A DNA stretch of 56,222 nt from contig CACOPD010000007.1 of assembly GCA_902628835.1 (NCBI GenBank), positions 1 through 56,222 on the forward strand, read 5' to 3'. A model generated the notes under the pieces. That model did no database searches. It saw only the letters and a program-made list of their open reading frames with translations, and was not told the DNA's origin. Below, one piece after another: positions 9,902-16,864 of the stretch; the stretch's first letter is position 1, and every line of letters begins with the position of its first letter. Both the position numbers and the translations under genes were made by a program. Source of the stretch: an uncultured Alphaproteobacteria bacterium (GTDB lineage: Bacteria; Pseudomonadota; Alphaproteobacteria; HIMB59; GCA-002718135).

Positions 9902-10084
9902 TTATTTATCTGAAGATTTATCAGGTCTAGTTAATTCTTCTAATTTCCTCATTTCCTCTTCTTGTTTAAGACGCTCTTGTTCTTCACGTTTCTTTTTACG
10001 CTCCTCAGCTTTCATTTTTAGCTTAAGCTCTTTCTGCATTTTGCGGTCTCCCGCTTTAGACTTATGATTAAAATGAATTCCCAT
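9902..10084 (-). CDS. small highly charged coiled-coil protein, unknown
   Basis: A 60-residue protein that is almost all lysine, glutamate, arginine and methionine, predicted as one long helix with coiled-coil character after residue 15. The N-terminus MGIHFNHKSKAGDRK looks like a conserved short motif rather than random sequence. It has an ATG start and clean borders between the convergent hydrolase and the HIG1-like gene upstream on the same strand. I do not recognise a characterised family. Low complexity makes homology hard to assess, but its isolation from overlapping frames supports a real gene. Confidence 0.55.
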   Translation of the reverse strand: MGIHFNHKSKAGDRKMQKELKLKMKAEERKKKREEQERLKQEEEMRKLEELTRPDKSSDK

Positions 10085-10133
10085 AATTTTGCTTATATAC
10101 TAAAAATTTAATGATTTATCTAGACTCTAAATG

Positions 10134-10328
10134 TTAATTCCTTGCAAGCCAGACGATAACGACAAAAACAAATATGGCTATAGCCTGAAAGAGTACTCTT
10201 AAACGCATTAGTTTATTACTATGATTTTTATTAAGTTTACCATTTACTGCCATAGCTATGACCCCAATAACTACCACAGCTAGAGTTGCAGCCATAAATA
10301 GAACTAATACTATTTGCATTGTGCTCAT
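10134..10328 (-). CDS. HIG1-domain twin-transmembrane protein
   Basis: I start this at the ATG ending at 10328 (64 residues, MSTMQIVLVL...). The longer frame would overlap the divergent esterase and adds a non-membrane peptide. Two hydrophobic helices (about residues 3-27 and 42-62) flank a basic loop containing NKLMRLRVLFQ, the pattern of alphaproteobacterial HIG1-domain proteins. Mitochondrial relatives associate with cytochrome c oxidase supercomplexes, and the bacterial role is inferred to be similar. The 58-bp gap to the esterase start holds divergent expression signals. Confidence 0.7.
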   Translation of the reverse strand: MSTMQIVLVLFMAATLAVVVIGVIAMAVNGKLNKNHSNKLMRLRVLFQAIAIFVFVVIVWLARN

Positions 10329-10386
10329 ATATGTATCTATATAAAACTTTTCTTGAATGAAGCAAGAATTCATACATAAGATCAAT

Positions 10387-11061
10387 ATGGATAATATACT
10401 ATTTGGCCCATCAATATCAAAACACGATAAGCCTAAGAAATTAATGATAATGCTTCATGGTTATGGTGACAATGCTGCTAATTTTATTCATTTAGCAGAA
10501 CCTCTAGACCAAGATGAATGGGGAATGCACTATGTTGCTTTAAATGCACCAAGTATTATGCCTGGTAATCCAATGGGTTATCAATGGTTTGATTTATATT
10601 TGAATGGTGTTTATATTTCTGATGTAGGTCTGAAAGAATTTGAATTTGTTAGAAATTTAATAAATGAAAATGTTAAAAAAATTTATAACACAATATCTCT
10701 GCTTATAAATGATCTAAATATTGAGATGAGTGATTGTTTTGTTATGGGTTTTTCTCAAGGCGGAATAATGGCATTTGAATTAGGCCAATCCCTTGATAAA
10801 AAATTAGCTGGTATAGCAATTATATCTTCAAGAATAATTTCAAGAGAACACATGCCTAAAAAATCATTTTTAGAAACACCAATATTTATTTCGCATGGAA
10901 GATTAGATAATGTATTGCCCGTTTCTAATTTCAATCAATCAGTTGAAGTTTTACAAAAGTATAAATACAATTTTGAATCTCATCTTTTACCAAATGATCA
11001 GCATACTATGTCGCAAGAGACAATAACTTTATTCCAAAATTTTATAAAAAAAAATATTTAA
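10387..11061 (+). CDS. phospholipase/carboxylesterase-family hydrolase
   Basis: A 224-residue alpha/beta hydrolase of the Abhydrolase_2 (LYPLA/YpfH) type. Landmarks are LHGYGDNA at 23-30, the nucleophile S123 in GFSQGG, the acid in HGRLDNVLPV and the histidine in DQHTMS. The start at 10387 is preferred to an upstream in-frame ATG because it gives the usual N-terminus and avoids overlap with the HIG1-like gene. Likely a cytoplasmic carboxylesterase acting on short acyl esters or lysophospholipids. It is followed by the HNH gene after about 60 bp. Confidence 0.85.
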   Translation: MDNILFGPSISKHDKPKKLMIMLHGYGDNAANFIHLAEPLDQDEWGMHYVALNAPSIMPGNPMGYQWFDLYLNGVYISDVGLKEFEFVRNLINENVKKIYNTISLLINDLNIEMSDCFVMGFSQGGIMAFELGQSLDKKLAGIAIISSRIISREHMPKKSFLETPIFISHGRLDNVLPVSNFNQSVEVLQKYKYNFESHLLPNDQHTMSQETITLFQNFIKKNI

Positions 11062-11122
11062 AATAATAGAATCTTCATATTATATAATTATAAATATATG
11101 AATTGGATGAGTAGAAAATAAA

Positions 11123-11677
11123 ATGAGTACTGCTGAAAATCCAGCTTTGGTCCTTAATGCTGATTTTCGCCCACTATCCTATTACCCACTTTCCTTATGC
11201 TCATGGCAAGACGCCATTAAAGCCGTTTTTCTTGAAAGAGTTTCAGTGATTGAAAATTATGAATATGAAGTTCATTCTCCAAATCTTACTTTTAAGTTAC
11301 CAAGTGTAATCGCACTTAAAGATTATGTAACGCCTCAAAGAAGACCAGCATTTACTCGTTTTAATGTATTTTTAAGAGATAATTTTACTTGTCAGTATTG
11401 CACTAATCGTTTTACAGCCAATGAACTGACATTTGATCATTTAGTCCCTAAATGTCTGAACGGAAAAACTACTTGGGAAAATGTTGTCTCTGCATGCACA
11501 TCATGTAATTTAAAAAAAGGACGTAAATTAATTCACAATACAGATATGAAACTTTTTAAAAAACCTCTTCGACCATCATCAATTCAATTACAAAATAATG
11601 GTAGGAATTTTCCACCAAATTTTTTGCATGAAACTTGGAGAGATTATTTATACTGGGATACAGAATTAGAAAATTAA
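11123..11677 (+). CDS. HNH endonuclease family protein
   Basis: A 184-residue protein with a C-terminal HNH module. Zinc knuckles are CQYC (C90, C93) and CTSC (C125, C128). The catalytic DH pair is D105-H106 and the asparagine is N120 in TWENV. The N-terminal 80 residues are the conserved leader seen in a widespread alphaproteobacterial and cyanobacterial HNH family of unknown biological role. There is no sign of mobile-element context. Its stop shares the palindrome TTAA with the convergent coq7 stop. Confidence 0.88.
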   Translation: MSTAENPALVLNADFRPLSYYPLSLCSWQDAIKAVFLERVSVIENYEYEVHSPNLTFKLPSVIALKDYVTPQRRPAFTRFNVFLRDNFTCQYCTNRFTANELTFDHLVPKCLNGKTTWENVVSACTSCNLKKGRKLIHNTDMKLFKKPLRPSSIQLQNNGRNFPPNFLHETWRDYLYWDTELEN

Positions 11678-12243
11678 ATTTTTTTTGATATTGCGATTGC
11701 AGTTCTGCATCCTAGTTCAATTACTTTAGACATAATTTTATAACCTAGAGCACTTTCTGCATCATGCTCTATTCCAATATCATGATGTTCTAGTTCATCA
11801 TCTCTAAATTTAGAAATTGTTTTTTTTAAATCTTTGTGATCATCTCCTAAGAGTTCCAATTGTTCTTGATAATGTTCACCAATAACTTTTTCGACAGCAA
11901 CTGTACATGCCATCGCAGCTTTTTCGCCCATTAAGGCAGTGGATGCACCAAGCGCATAACCTGCAATATTCCACAAAGGAAGGAGAGCAGTTGGTCTAAC
12001 TCTATGTTCCAATATTAATTCATTAAATTTATCAATATGCTCTTGTTCTTGGTCAGCCATATGCTGAATTGTTTTTCCAAGCTTTGAGCTTTTCCCAAAA
12101 ATTGCTATTTGGCCGTCATATATTTTAGTTGCACCATATTCACCGGCGTGATCGACTCTTATGATTTCTTCTAAAACTTCTCTATGAGTTGTTTTATTTG
12201 ATGAAGAATTTTTTTTAGATGTTTTTTTCTTTTTTAAAGCCAT
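11674..12243 (-). CDS. coq7: demethoxyubiquinone hydroxylase
   Basis: A diiron ferritin-like hydroxylase for the penultimate step of ubiquinone synthesis. The carboxylate/histidine ligands appear in order: E in DHAGEYGA, EQEH, E in MGEKAAM, EHYQEQ and DELEHHD, all present. I start at the ATG ending at 12243 (189 residues, lysine-rich leader). An alternative ATG at 12267 adds eight residues. Either way the gene overlaps the upstream dsbB by about 30 bp on the same strand. It supports an aerobic, quinone-based respiratory chain. Confidence 0.93.
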   Translation of the reverse strand: MALKKKKTSKKNSSSNKTTHREVLEEIIRVDHAGEYGATKIYDGQIAIFGKSSKLGKTIQHMADQEQEHIDKFNELILEHRVRPTALLPLWNIAGYALGASTALMGEKAAMACTVAVEKVIGEHYQEQLELLGDDHKDLKKTISKFRDDELEHHDIGIEHDAESALGYKIMSKVIELGCRTAIAISKKI

Positions 12244-12709
12244 TTTTTCTATACAAATAAATAGCATTAAAAATAAAAATAACTAGTAAAACAAGTGTAT
12301 TAATTGAAGCAGCAGAAATTCCAAAAAAACTCCAAATTACTTCATCACAACTGATCACTTGCTTTGATAATATCTGAGCTTTTAGGTCTGAAGCACTCTC
12401 ACTGCTTGTCAGCATTGCTGAACAACCTGCAGGTCCCTTAAGAATTTCATTTTCAACTCCAACATGCCATATAGAATAAAAAAGTCCATAAACTGATGCA
12501 AATTGAATTACTATGTAAAACCAAAATTTAATTAAATTTTTCAATAAAAATATGAAAACCAAACATACTAAAATTAAATAATAAGGATGTCTTTGCTTTA
12601 AACATAATTCACACGGCTGAAGATTGAAAAAATATTCTGCAATTAATGCTGATGATATTGAGATAAACGAAATTACAAATAAAAGTTTGGCCCAATTACG
12701 AAATATCAT
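12215..12709 (-). CDS. dsbB: disulfide bond formation protein B
   Basis: A 164-residue inner-membrane protein with four predicted helices. The first redox pair is CELC in QPCELCLKQRHPYY. The second pair is formed by the two cysteines in GCSAML and ISCDEV within the large periplasmic loop. DsbB reoxidises the periplasmic thiol oxidase DsbA and passes electrons to ubiquinone, which fits its location next to coq7. The start overlaps the stop of the upstream membrane protein by 4 bp (ATGA). Confidence 0.9.
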   Translation of the reverse strand: MIFRNWAKLLFVISFISISSALIAEYFFNLQPCELCLKQRHPYYLILVCLVFIFLLKNLIKFWFYIVIQFASVYGLFYSIWHVGVENEILKGPAGCSAMLTSSESASDLKAQILSKQVISCDEVIWSFFGISAASINTLVLLVIFIFNAIYLYRKNGFKKEKNI

Positions 12710-13290
12710 ATAAATCTAATTATAAAAACACTTCCAACAAGTAAAATAAAAAACACAATAGTTAAAATATTAAAATATTTATCAATAATTAACTTAATTT
12801 TTTCACCAAAAAAGTACAGAAGTATTGCTATCAAATAAAATCTTAATCCTCGTCCAATAATAGAAACAATAATAAATAAAAAAATATTTAGTCCAAATAC
12901 ACCACTTGCAATTGTAATAAACTTATATGGAAAGGGTGTTATACCAGCGCCTAAAACAATTAAAATACCAAATTCTTTGTAGTAATTTTCAAAAACGTTA
13001 AAGGAATTTTCTAAATGATAAAACTCAACAATATAAATACCTACTGAATTATAAAAAAAATATCCTATTGCATATCCTAGTATTCCACCAAGAACAGAAA
13101 AGATGGTACAGATAAATGCATAAAATAACGCTCTTGCTTTAGAAGCTAAGGCCATTGGTATTAGAAGTATATCAGGTGGAATTGGAAAAAATGAACTCTC
13201 TGCAAAAGAAACTAAACTTAAATACCACTTTGCATTTTTGTGCTCAGCTTTTTTTAATGTCCAATCATAGATATTTCTAAGAAAATTCAT
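12706..13290 (-). CDS. YqaA/DedA-type SNARE-associated membrane protein
   Basis: I begin at the ATG ending at 13290 (194 residues). A longer frame starting at 13335 would read through the 3' half of the tRNA-Leu gene and is rejected. The protein has about five hydrophobic segments, the re-entrant motif SFAESSFFPIPPD and G.G.TPFPYKF, typical of the YqaA branch of the DedA (VTT-domain) superfamily. Superfamily members flip or transport lipids across the inner membrane. It forms an operon with dsbB and coq7 through 4-bp and about 30-bp overlaps. Confidence 0.85.
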   Translation of the reverse strand: MNFLRNIYDWTLKKAEHKNAKWYLSLVSFAESSFFPIPPDILLIPMALASKARALFYAFICTIFSVLGGILGYAIGYFFYNSVGIYIVEFYHLENSFNVFENYYKEFGILIVLGAGITPFPYKFITIASGVFGLNIFLFIIVSIIGRGLRFYLIAILLYFFGEKIKLIIDKYFNILTIVFFILLVGSVFIIRFI

Positions 13291-13302
13291 CGTAATTAAT
13301 CT

Positions 13303-13387
13303 TGGTAGGAGTAGAGGGAATCGAACCCACACCACCGAAGTGACCGGATTTTGAATCCGGCGCGTCTACCAGTTCCGCCATACTCCC
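13303..13387 (-). tRNA. tRNA-Leu, anticodon CAA
   Basis: The minus strand folds as an 85-nt class II tRNA: acceptor GGGAGTA/TACTCCT, D arm closed by GCG/CGC, anticodon stem CCGGA/TCCGG around loop TTCAAAA (anticodon CAA, reads UUG), variable arm CAC-TTCG-GTG, T loop TTCGATT, and genome-encoded ACCA. Two pairs are odd: G1-U72 is a wobble and position 50-64 is a U-U mismatch in the T stem. The first 62 nt are repeated exactly 1330 bp to the right. A promoter with 17-bp spacing lies just upstream of the 5' end. Confidence 0.95.
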
Positions 13388-13388
13388 A
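13326..13388. repeat. 63-bp direct repeat, left copy (inside tRNA-Leu), att-like
   Basis: Identical over 63 bp to 14656-14718. It covers nucleotides 1-62 of the tRNA plus one flanking base. Beyond it, the promoter-side flank stays similar for about 42 bp with scattered differences, while the other side diverges abruptly in the T loop. Confidence 0.95.
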
Positions 13389-13402
13389 GTTTGTTTTTCC
13401 CA

Positions 13403-13431
13403 GTATTACTTGGTTTTCAAAGTTAAGTCTA
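13403..13431 (-). promoter_or_regulatory. sigma70-type promoter of tRNA-Leu
   Basis: Reading the minus strand, TAGACT (13431-13426) is followed after exactly 17 bp by TAATAC (13408-13403), about 16 bp before the tRNA 5' end. The same layout is kept in the duplicated copy at 14732-14760, which supports it as a real promoter. Confidence 0.6.
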
Positions 13432-13459
13432 CTGGCTTATTTCAAATAAAAGAAATGTT

Positions 13460-13485
13460 GGGCTACAAATGGGCAACAAATTTTT
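13460..13485. repeat. tandem 11-bp repeats, left end of putative mini-element
   Basis: Two adjacent units of the type gggcaacaaat (the first has one substitution, gggctacaaat) followed by a T-run. The same paired arrangement occurs at 14577-14602, in the same orientation. Paired short direct repeats just inside a duplicated tRNA end are what arm-type sites of tyrosine integrases look like; that function is inferred. Confidence 0.75.
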
Positions 13486-13597
13486 GTAAGAAAAAATTTT
13501 AATTTTCATATTTTTTTCAATAAAATAAATATATTATTTAAACAATTCGGAATTTATTACTCTAATTGCCCGAAAAAAAAGAGCTAAAGGAGATACT

Positions 13598-13777
13598 ATG
13601 ACTTTTAAAGAATTAACTAGTAAAAAATTTATTATGAAAATTAAAAGAAAATCTGGTGTAGATTTATCTAAAAATATTATGAATGTTCATATTGGCCCTT
13701 TTTACGAATGGGATCGTGAAAAGAACAAATTTAAATCTCCGAAGTTAGTAATAACCCGTGATAAAAAAAATACATAA
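13598..13777 (+). CDS. 59-residue unknown protein of the tRNA-associated element
   Basis: A small gene with a strong ribosome binding site (AAAGGAG, 6 bp before the ATG). The product is basic and lysine-rich (MTFKELTSKKF...), with a central NVHIGPFYEWDRE segment rich in aromatic residues. It ends two bases before the ATG of the next gene, so the two are probably co-translated. I recognise no family. It has no signal peptide or membrane segment. Support comes from the ribosome binding site and its tight spacing to the next gene. Confidence 0.55.
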   Translation: MTFKELTSKKFIMKIKRKSGVDLSKNIMNVHIGPFYEWDREKNKFKSPKLVITRDKKNT

Positions 13778-13778
13778 A

Positions 13779-14177
13779 ATGAGATATTTTATTATTACAC
13801 TAATATTATTTTCTGGAGTAAATTTCTCATTAAGCTCTAATCAGAATGAGCCTGTTACAGAACTTCCAAAATATGTACTGAGCTGTATACCATTGTCTAG
13901 AATTGAGTATGACACAAACAAATCAATTGAATATGATCCTGATGTTGCTAAAAAATCTATTGTGGTTTTCAATAAATTTAAAAAATATTTAAGTATAGAT
14001 GAAGTTTTATATGATATGGAAACCGAAAAAGAAATTGAATTTTTTTTTAAAGCTGATCAATATAATCATGCTAAACTAAATAAATATACCTTAGAACTAA
14101 AAATTCAGCTTATTAAAAAAAATCAAGTGATAATTGAAACAATGTATGATTGTGAATTTGCAGAGAAACAGTTGTAA
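13779..14177 (+). CDS. secreted or periplasmic protein of unknown function
   Basis: A 132-residue protein if started at the ATG at 13779, one base after the preceding stop; a GTG at 13758 would add seven residues and overlap that gene. It opens with a clear signal peptide (MRYFIITLILFSGVNFSLS) followed by a charged mature region with two cysteines far apart (in YVLSCIP and YDCEF) that could form a disulfide. No domain is recognised. It precedes the nuclease-like gene by 3 bp, which suggests a two-gene unit; a role as inhibitor or partner of the nuclease is possible but unsupported. Confidence 0.6.
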   Translation: MRYFIITLILFSGVNFSLSSNQNEPVTELPKYVLSCIPLSRIEYDTNKSIEYDPDVAKKSIVVFNKFKKYLSIDEVLYDMETEKEIEFFFKADQYNHAKLNKYTLELKIQLIKKNQVIIETMYDCEFAEKQL

Positions 14178-14180
14178 ACT

Positions 14181-14543
14181 GTGATTGATATTATATTTGG
14201 GACATTAACTTACACAGTAATCTTACTTGGTTGCATTGATGGAGATACCTGTAAAATTAAATTTAAAGATACACCAGAAATCATTGCTGAACAAAAAATA
14301 CGTTTTTATGGTTTCGATACTCCAGAAATAAGAACCAAATGTAAAAAAGAAAAAGAACTAGGATATTTGGCAAAAAATATAACTGAACAATACCTTAGAG
14401 ACGTAGGTGTGGTGTATTTTTATGAAGAAAGATCTTCAAAATATGGAGACTTGTTGGTTGAAGCACCTGAACTTAAAAAAATTTTAATAACTAAAGGCCT
14501 GGCAAAAGAATATTATGGTAAAAAGAAAGAACCATGGTGCTAA
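14181..14543 (+). CDS. thermonuclease-like (SNase-fold) protein, divergent
   Basis: A 120-residue SNase-family protein starting at GTG. Staphylococcal nuclease landmarks are visible: IDGDT (calcium aspartate near D20), RFYGFDTPE (R41, D46, T47, E49) and KYGDLLV where the classical enzyme has KYGR. The second catalytic arginine therefore appears to be replaced by aspartate, so activity is uncertain. No cleavable signal peptide is clear, unlike most exported SNases, although the N-terminal strand is hydrophobic. It is the last gene of the tRNA-associated insertion. Confidence 0.7.
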   Translation: MIDIIFGTLTYTVILLGCIDGDTCKIKFKDTPEIIAEQKIRFYGFDTPEIRTKCKKEKELGYLAKNITEQYLRDVGVVYFYEERSSKYGDLLVEAPELKKILITKGLAKEYYGKKKEPWC

Positions 14544-14576
14544 AACTTAATAATTAGGAAATTTATCACTATTACT

Positions 14577-14602
14577 GGGCAACAAATGGTCAACAAATTT
14601 TA
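14577..14602. repeat. tandem 11-bp repeats, right end of putative mini-element
   Basis: Two adjacent units, gggcaacaaat and ggtcaacaaat, followed by a T-run; it matches 13460-13485 with two differences in the paired units. It lies about 54 bp inside the right tRNA copy. Confidence 0.75.
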
Positions 14603-14655
14603 TATGAAAATTATTTTAGGAATATTTTTTGGCTGTACAGTTAGCAATAATAACG

Positions 14656-14717
14656 CCCACACCACCGAAGTGACCGGATTTTGAATCCGGCGCGTCTACC
14701 AGTTCCGCCATACTCCC
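14656..14717 (-). pseudogene. tRNA-Leu(CAA) 5' fragment (62 nt, lacks T-loop end and acceptor 3' strand)
   Basis: An exact copy of the first 62 nt of the tRNA at 13303-13387, including D arm, anticodon arm and variable arm. It ends in the T loop, so it cannot form an acceptor stem. It is in the same orientation as the complete gene and is preceded by its own promoter-like sequence. It marks the right boundary of the inserted segment. Together with 14718 it is the right copy of the 63-bp direct repeat. Confidence 0.92.
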
Positions 14718-14731
14718 AATTTATTTTTTTA

Positions 14732-14760
14732 GTATTACTTGGTTTTTAAATTTTAGTCCA
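14732..14760 (-). promoter_or_regulatory. promoter preserved upstream of the tRNA-Leu fragment
   Basis: On the minus strand TGGACT (14760-14755), a 17-bp spacer and TAATAC (14737-14732) mirror the promoter of the intact tRNA. If active, it would transcribe the tRNA fragment and continue leftward, antisense to the nuclease-like gene. Confidence 0.5.
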
Positions 14761-14789
14761 TGAAGTTATTAGGTTAATTTAAATAAGTT

Positions 14790-15395
14790 TTATTTTCTAT
14801 TTAAATTAAATTTAGAGGCAACAGTTGTATACTCGCTATATCCCATTCTGGCAATATAACGCATTGATACACTATCTACTCTATTATTTTTAATAAATTT
14901 GTCTTTTATAAAAATACCAATTACTTCTCCAATAATCATTGTTGAAATTTTTTTTGAGTTTGATTTGAGCTTAATTGTTTTAACTAACTTACATTCTAAA
15001 TTTACAGGACTATCTTTAACAGAGGGTACTCTAACAATTTTTGATTTTTTCTTTTTTAATTTTGATAAAATAAATTCATCTTCTTCTGGTTTGAAATCTT
15101 TGGAACTATTATTCATTTGAATTCGTGTTGAAGAAGTGGCAAAATTTACTACAAACTCTTTTGTAGACAAAATATTAGATAAAGAATCTTTATATTTGTA
15201 ATGAGATGATCCACCATTTGAACAAAACATAATTTGTGGAGGTTCATCAGTAACAGCATTAAAATAGGAATAAGGAGCTAGATTAGCTATGCCTTTTTTA
15301 TTTACTGAAGAGATCCATCCAATTGGTCTTGGAAAAATGAGTGATTTAAATGGATCAATATCAAAAGGTATCCCTTTTTTTGGTTCATAAAACAT
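14790..15395 (-). CDS. flavin reductase-like FMN-binding protein
   Basis: A 201-residue split-barrel flavoprotein of the flavin reductase-like family. FPRPIGWISS and the following NLAPYSYFNAV block form the FMN-binding region, and KEFVVNF matches the conserved central strand. Members reduce flavins or act as NAD(P)H:flavin oxidoreductases that feed monooxygenases; the exact role is not set by sequence. It is the last gene of the galE-galT-sufE operon, 9 bp after sufE, and ends about 30 bp from the tRNA-fragment promoter. Confidence 0.82.
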   Translation of the reverse strand: MFYEPKKGIPFDIDPFKSLIFPRPIGWISSVNKKGIANLAPYSYFNAVTDEPPQIMFCSNGGSSHYKYKDSLSNILSTKEFVVNFATSSTRIQMNNSSKDFKPEEDEFILSKLKKKKSKIVRVPSVKDSPVNLECKLVKTIKLKSNSKKISTMIIGEVIGIFIKDKFIKNNRVDSVSMRYIARMGYSEYTTVASKFNLNRK

Positions 15396-15404
15396 AATTA
15401 ATTT

Positions 15405-15818
15405 TTATGAATAAGAATTTGCGTACTCTTTTATTTTTTCTAACATTGAATAAACCCCATTTCTTCTTCCAGGAGTTAATAGAGTATCAAGTTCTAAAAT
15501 ATTTAACATATTAAAATCTGAATTTTTAATTTCAGAAGGTTTTCTATCACCATAAATATCACAAAGAATAGTTACCATACCTTTTGATATAAATGCATCA
15601 GAGTCGTAATAAAAGGAAAGTTTTTCCTCATTTAATTTTGGAACTAACCAAACCTGTGCCTGACATCCTGACACTTTAAAAGTATCATTTCTATATTCCT
15701 CTGGAAAGATTTTAGCGTTTTTTGCTTGATCAATTAAAAATTTGTACTTGTCCATTCCATCATCGAACAAATCTAGACTTTCTTTATAATAATTAATTTT
15801 TTCTTCTATTGTTGTCAT
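15405..15818 (-). CDS. sufE: cysteine desulfuration protein SufE
   Basis: A 137-residue SufE-fold sulfur-transfer protein. The acceptor cysteine is C52 in VSGCQAQVW, the family signature. It takes persulfide sulfur from the cysteine desulfurase SufS for Fe-S cluster assembly. The C-terminal half with LLTPGRRNGV is also typical. It is translationally coupled to galT by a 4-bp overlap, an odd partner for a sulfur-transfer protein, and the other suf genes are not in this window. Confidence 0.93.
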   Translation of the reverse strand: MTTIEEKINYYKESLDLFDDGMDKYKFLIDQAKNAKIFPEEYRNDTFKVSGCQAQVWLVPKLNEEKLSFYYDSDAFISKGMVTILCDIYGDRKPSEIKNSDFNMLNILELDTLLTPGRRNGVYSMLEKIKEYANSYS

Positions 15819-16864
15819 GACATAAATTTTCTTAATACATTAGCAGAATCTTCGGGCAATACATCCATAATAAAAACACCAGCCATTGACTCAGAGCCTG
15901 CTAAAACTTTTGGTTTATCATTGTGTCTCAGGGGTGGATAAAATTCAACGTGAAAATGAAACCTACTATCATTTAATTCAGGGGATGCGTGCAAACCCAT
16001 TATATATGGACATCTTTTATTTAGAAAACTATCGTACCCTTTGACAACTTGTTGAATACACTTAGAAAAATCTTCAATTTTTTTATCATTAAATTTCCAG
16101 GGTCCTTCAATTTGAACTTTTGGTATTATCCATACTTCATAAGCGTATCTAGCAAAAGGTGGAACAGCAGCAACAAAATTTTCATTTTGGTATACATAAT
16201 ATTTCTCCTCTAATTGCTTCATAATTTTAATTAAAAAGTTCTCTTTATTAAAAGCACTTATTTCTTTTTCAATTGCAGGAGGAATAAAGGGATAAGCATA
16301 AATTTGACCGTGTGGATGATGAAGAGTAACACCACATTCTTCACCTCTATTTTCAAAAGGCATTACATATTTAATTTCTGGATTTTTTTGTAACTCGTTA
16401 TATCTATCGATCCAAACATTAGTTAACAATTCTATTCTTTCCAAGGGCATTTCAGAAACTGTATCAAAATGACCTGGAGAATATACAACAACTTCACATT
16501 CACCTTTTGAAGGTTTAGTTTTTACCTTTTCTAATGATATATTTTCACCCGTTGAATTAAAACTTGCCCATCGATTTGGAAAGACTGCAACCTCAAAGTT
16601 TGTGAAAGGAATTTCCGTTGGATAATTTAAATTACCTCCTGGACATAATGGGCAGTATTCTTTTGGTGGAAAAGATGTTCTGTTTTTTCTTCCTGCTGAG
16701 TAAGTAATCCACTCTTCTCTTGATGGATTCCATCTCAAATGAGGTTTTGGAATATCAGTTATATCAAGTTGTTGGCTGGGAGACTCTTTGTGTACACCAT
16801 AACCGTACAATAGTAGTTCTTTATTATCATTTCTAACAAATTTTCTTTTATGTATTTGACGCAT
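15815..16864 (-). CDS. galT: UDP-glucose--hexose-1-phosphate uridylyltransferase
   Basis: A 349-residue GalT-type HIT-superfamily enzyme. The nucleophilic histidine lies in HPHGQIYAYPF, and CPLCPGG supplies the CxxC zinc ligands of the N-terminal half. A second HxH, FHFHVEFYPP, is near the C-terminus. It exchanges UMP between UDP-glucose and galactose-1-phosphate in the Leloir pathway. Its start overlaps the galE end by 17 bp. A galactokinase is not seen in this window, so the pair could also serve UDP-sugar supply for surface polysaccharide. Confidence 0.93.
   Translation of the reverse strand: MRQIHKRKFVRNDNKELLLYGYGVHKESPSQQLDITDIPKPHLRWNPSREEWITYSAGRKNRTSFPPKEYCPLCPGGNLNYPTEIPFTNFEVAVFPNRWASFNSTGENISLEKVKTKPSKGECEVVVYSPGHFDTVSEMPLERIELLTNVWIDRYNELQKNPEIKYVMPFENRGEECGVTLHHPHGQIYAYPFIPPAIEKEISAFNKENFLIKIMKQLEEKYYVYQNENFVAAVPPFARYAYEVWIIPKVQIEGPWKFNDKKIEDFSKCIQQVVKGYDSFLNKRCPYIMGLHASPELNDSRFHFHVEFYPPLRHNDKPKVLAGSESMAGVFIMDVLPEDSANVLRKFMS

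Larger units (their letters stand above)
13388..14655. mobile_element. putative minimal tRNA-Leu-integrated element or remnant, no integrase
   Basis: The 1.27-kb interval lies between a complete tRNA-Leu and a 62-nt exact copy of its 5' part, with matching 11-bp tandem repeats at both ends. It carries three short plus-strand genes (59-residue unknown, secreted unknown, nuclease-like) running opposite to the surrounding minus-strand operons. No recombinase is present. This could be a satellite-like element mobilised in trans, or the residue of a deleted larger island or prophage. The boundaries are set by the repeats, so the exact crossover base is not known. Confidence 0.65.

Noticed and set aside
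13291..13335. N-terminal extension of the YqaA/DedA-type protein into the tRNA gene
   Set aside because: The extra 15 codons are read from the tRNA 3' half, and the ATG ending at 13290 gives the normal family N-terminus.
14604..14684. Short frame MKIILGIFFGCTVSNNN... running into the tRNA fragment
   Set aside because: It is only about 26 codons, ends inside the tRNA copy and has no good ribosome binding site; probably chance.
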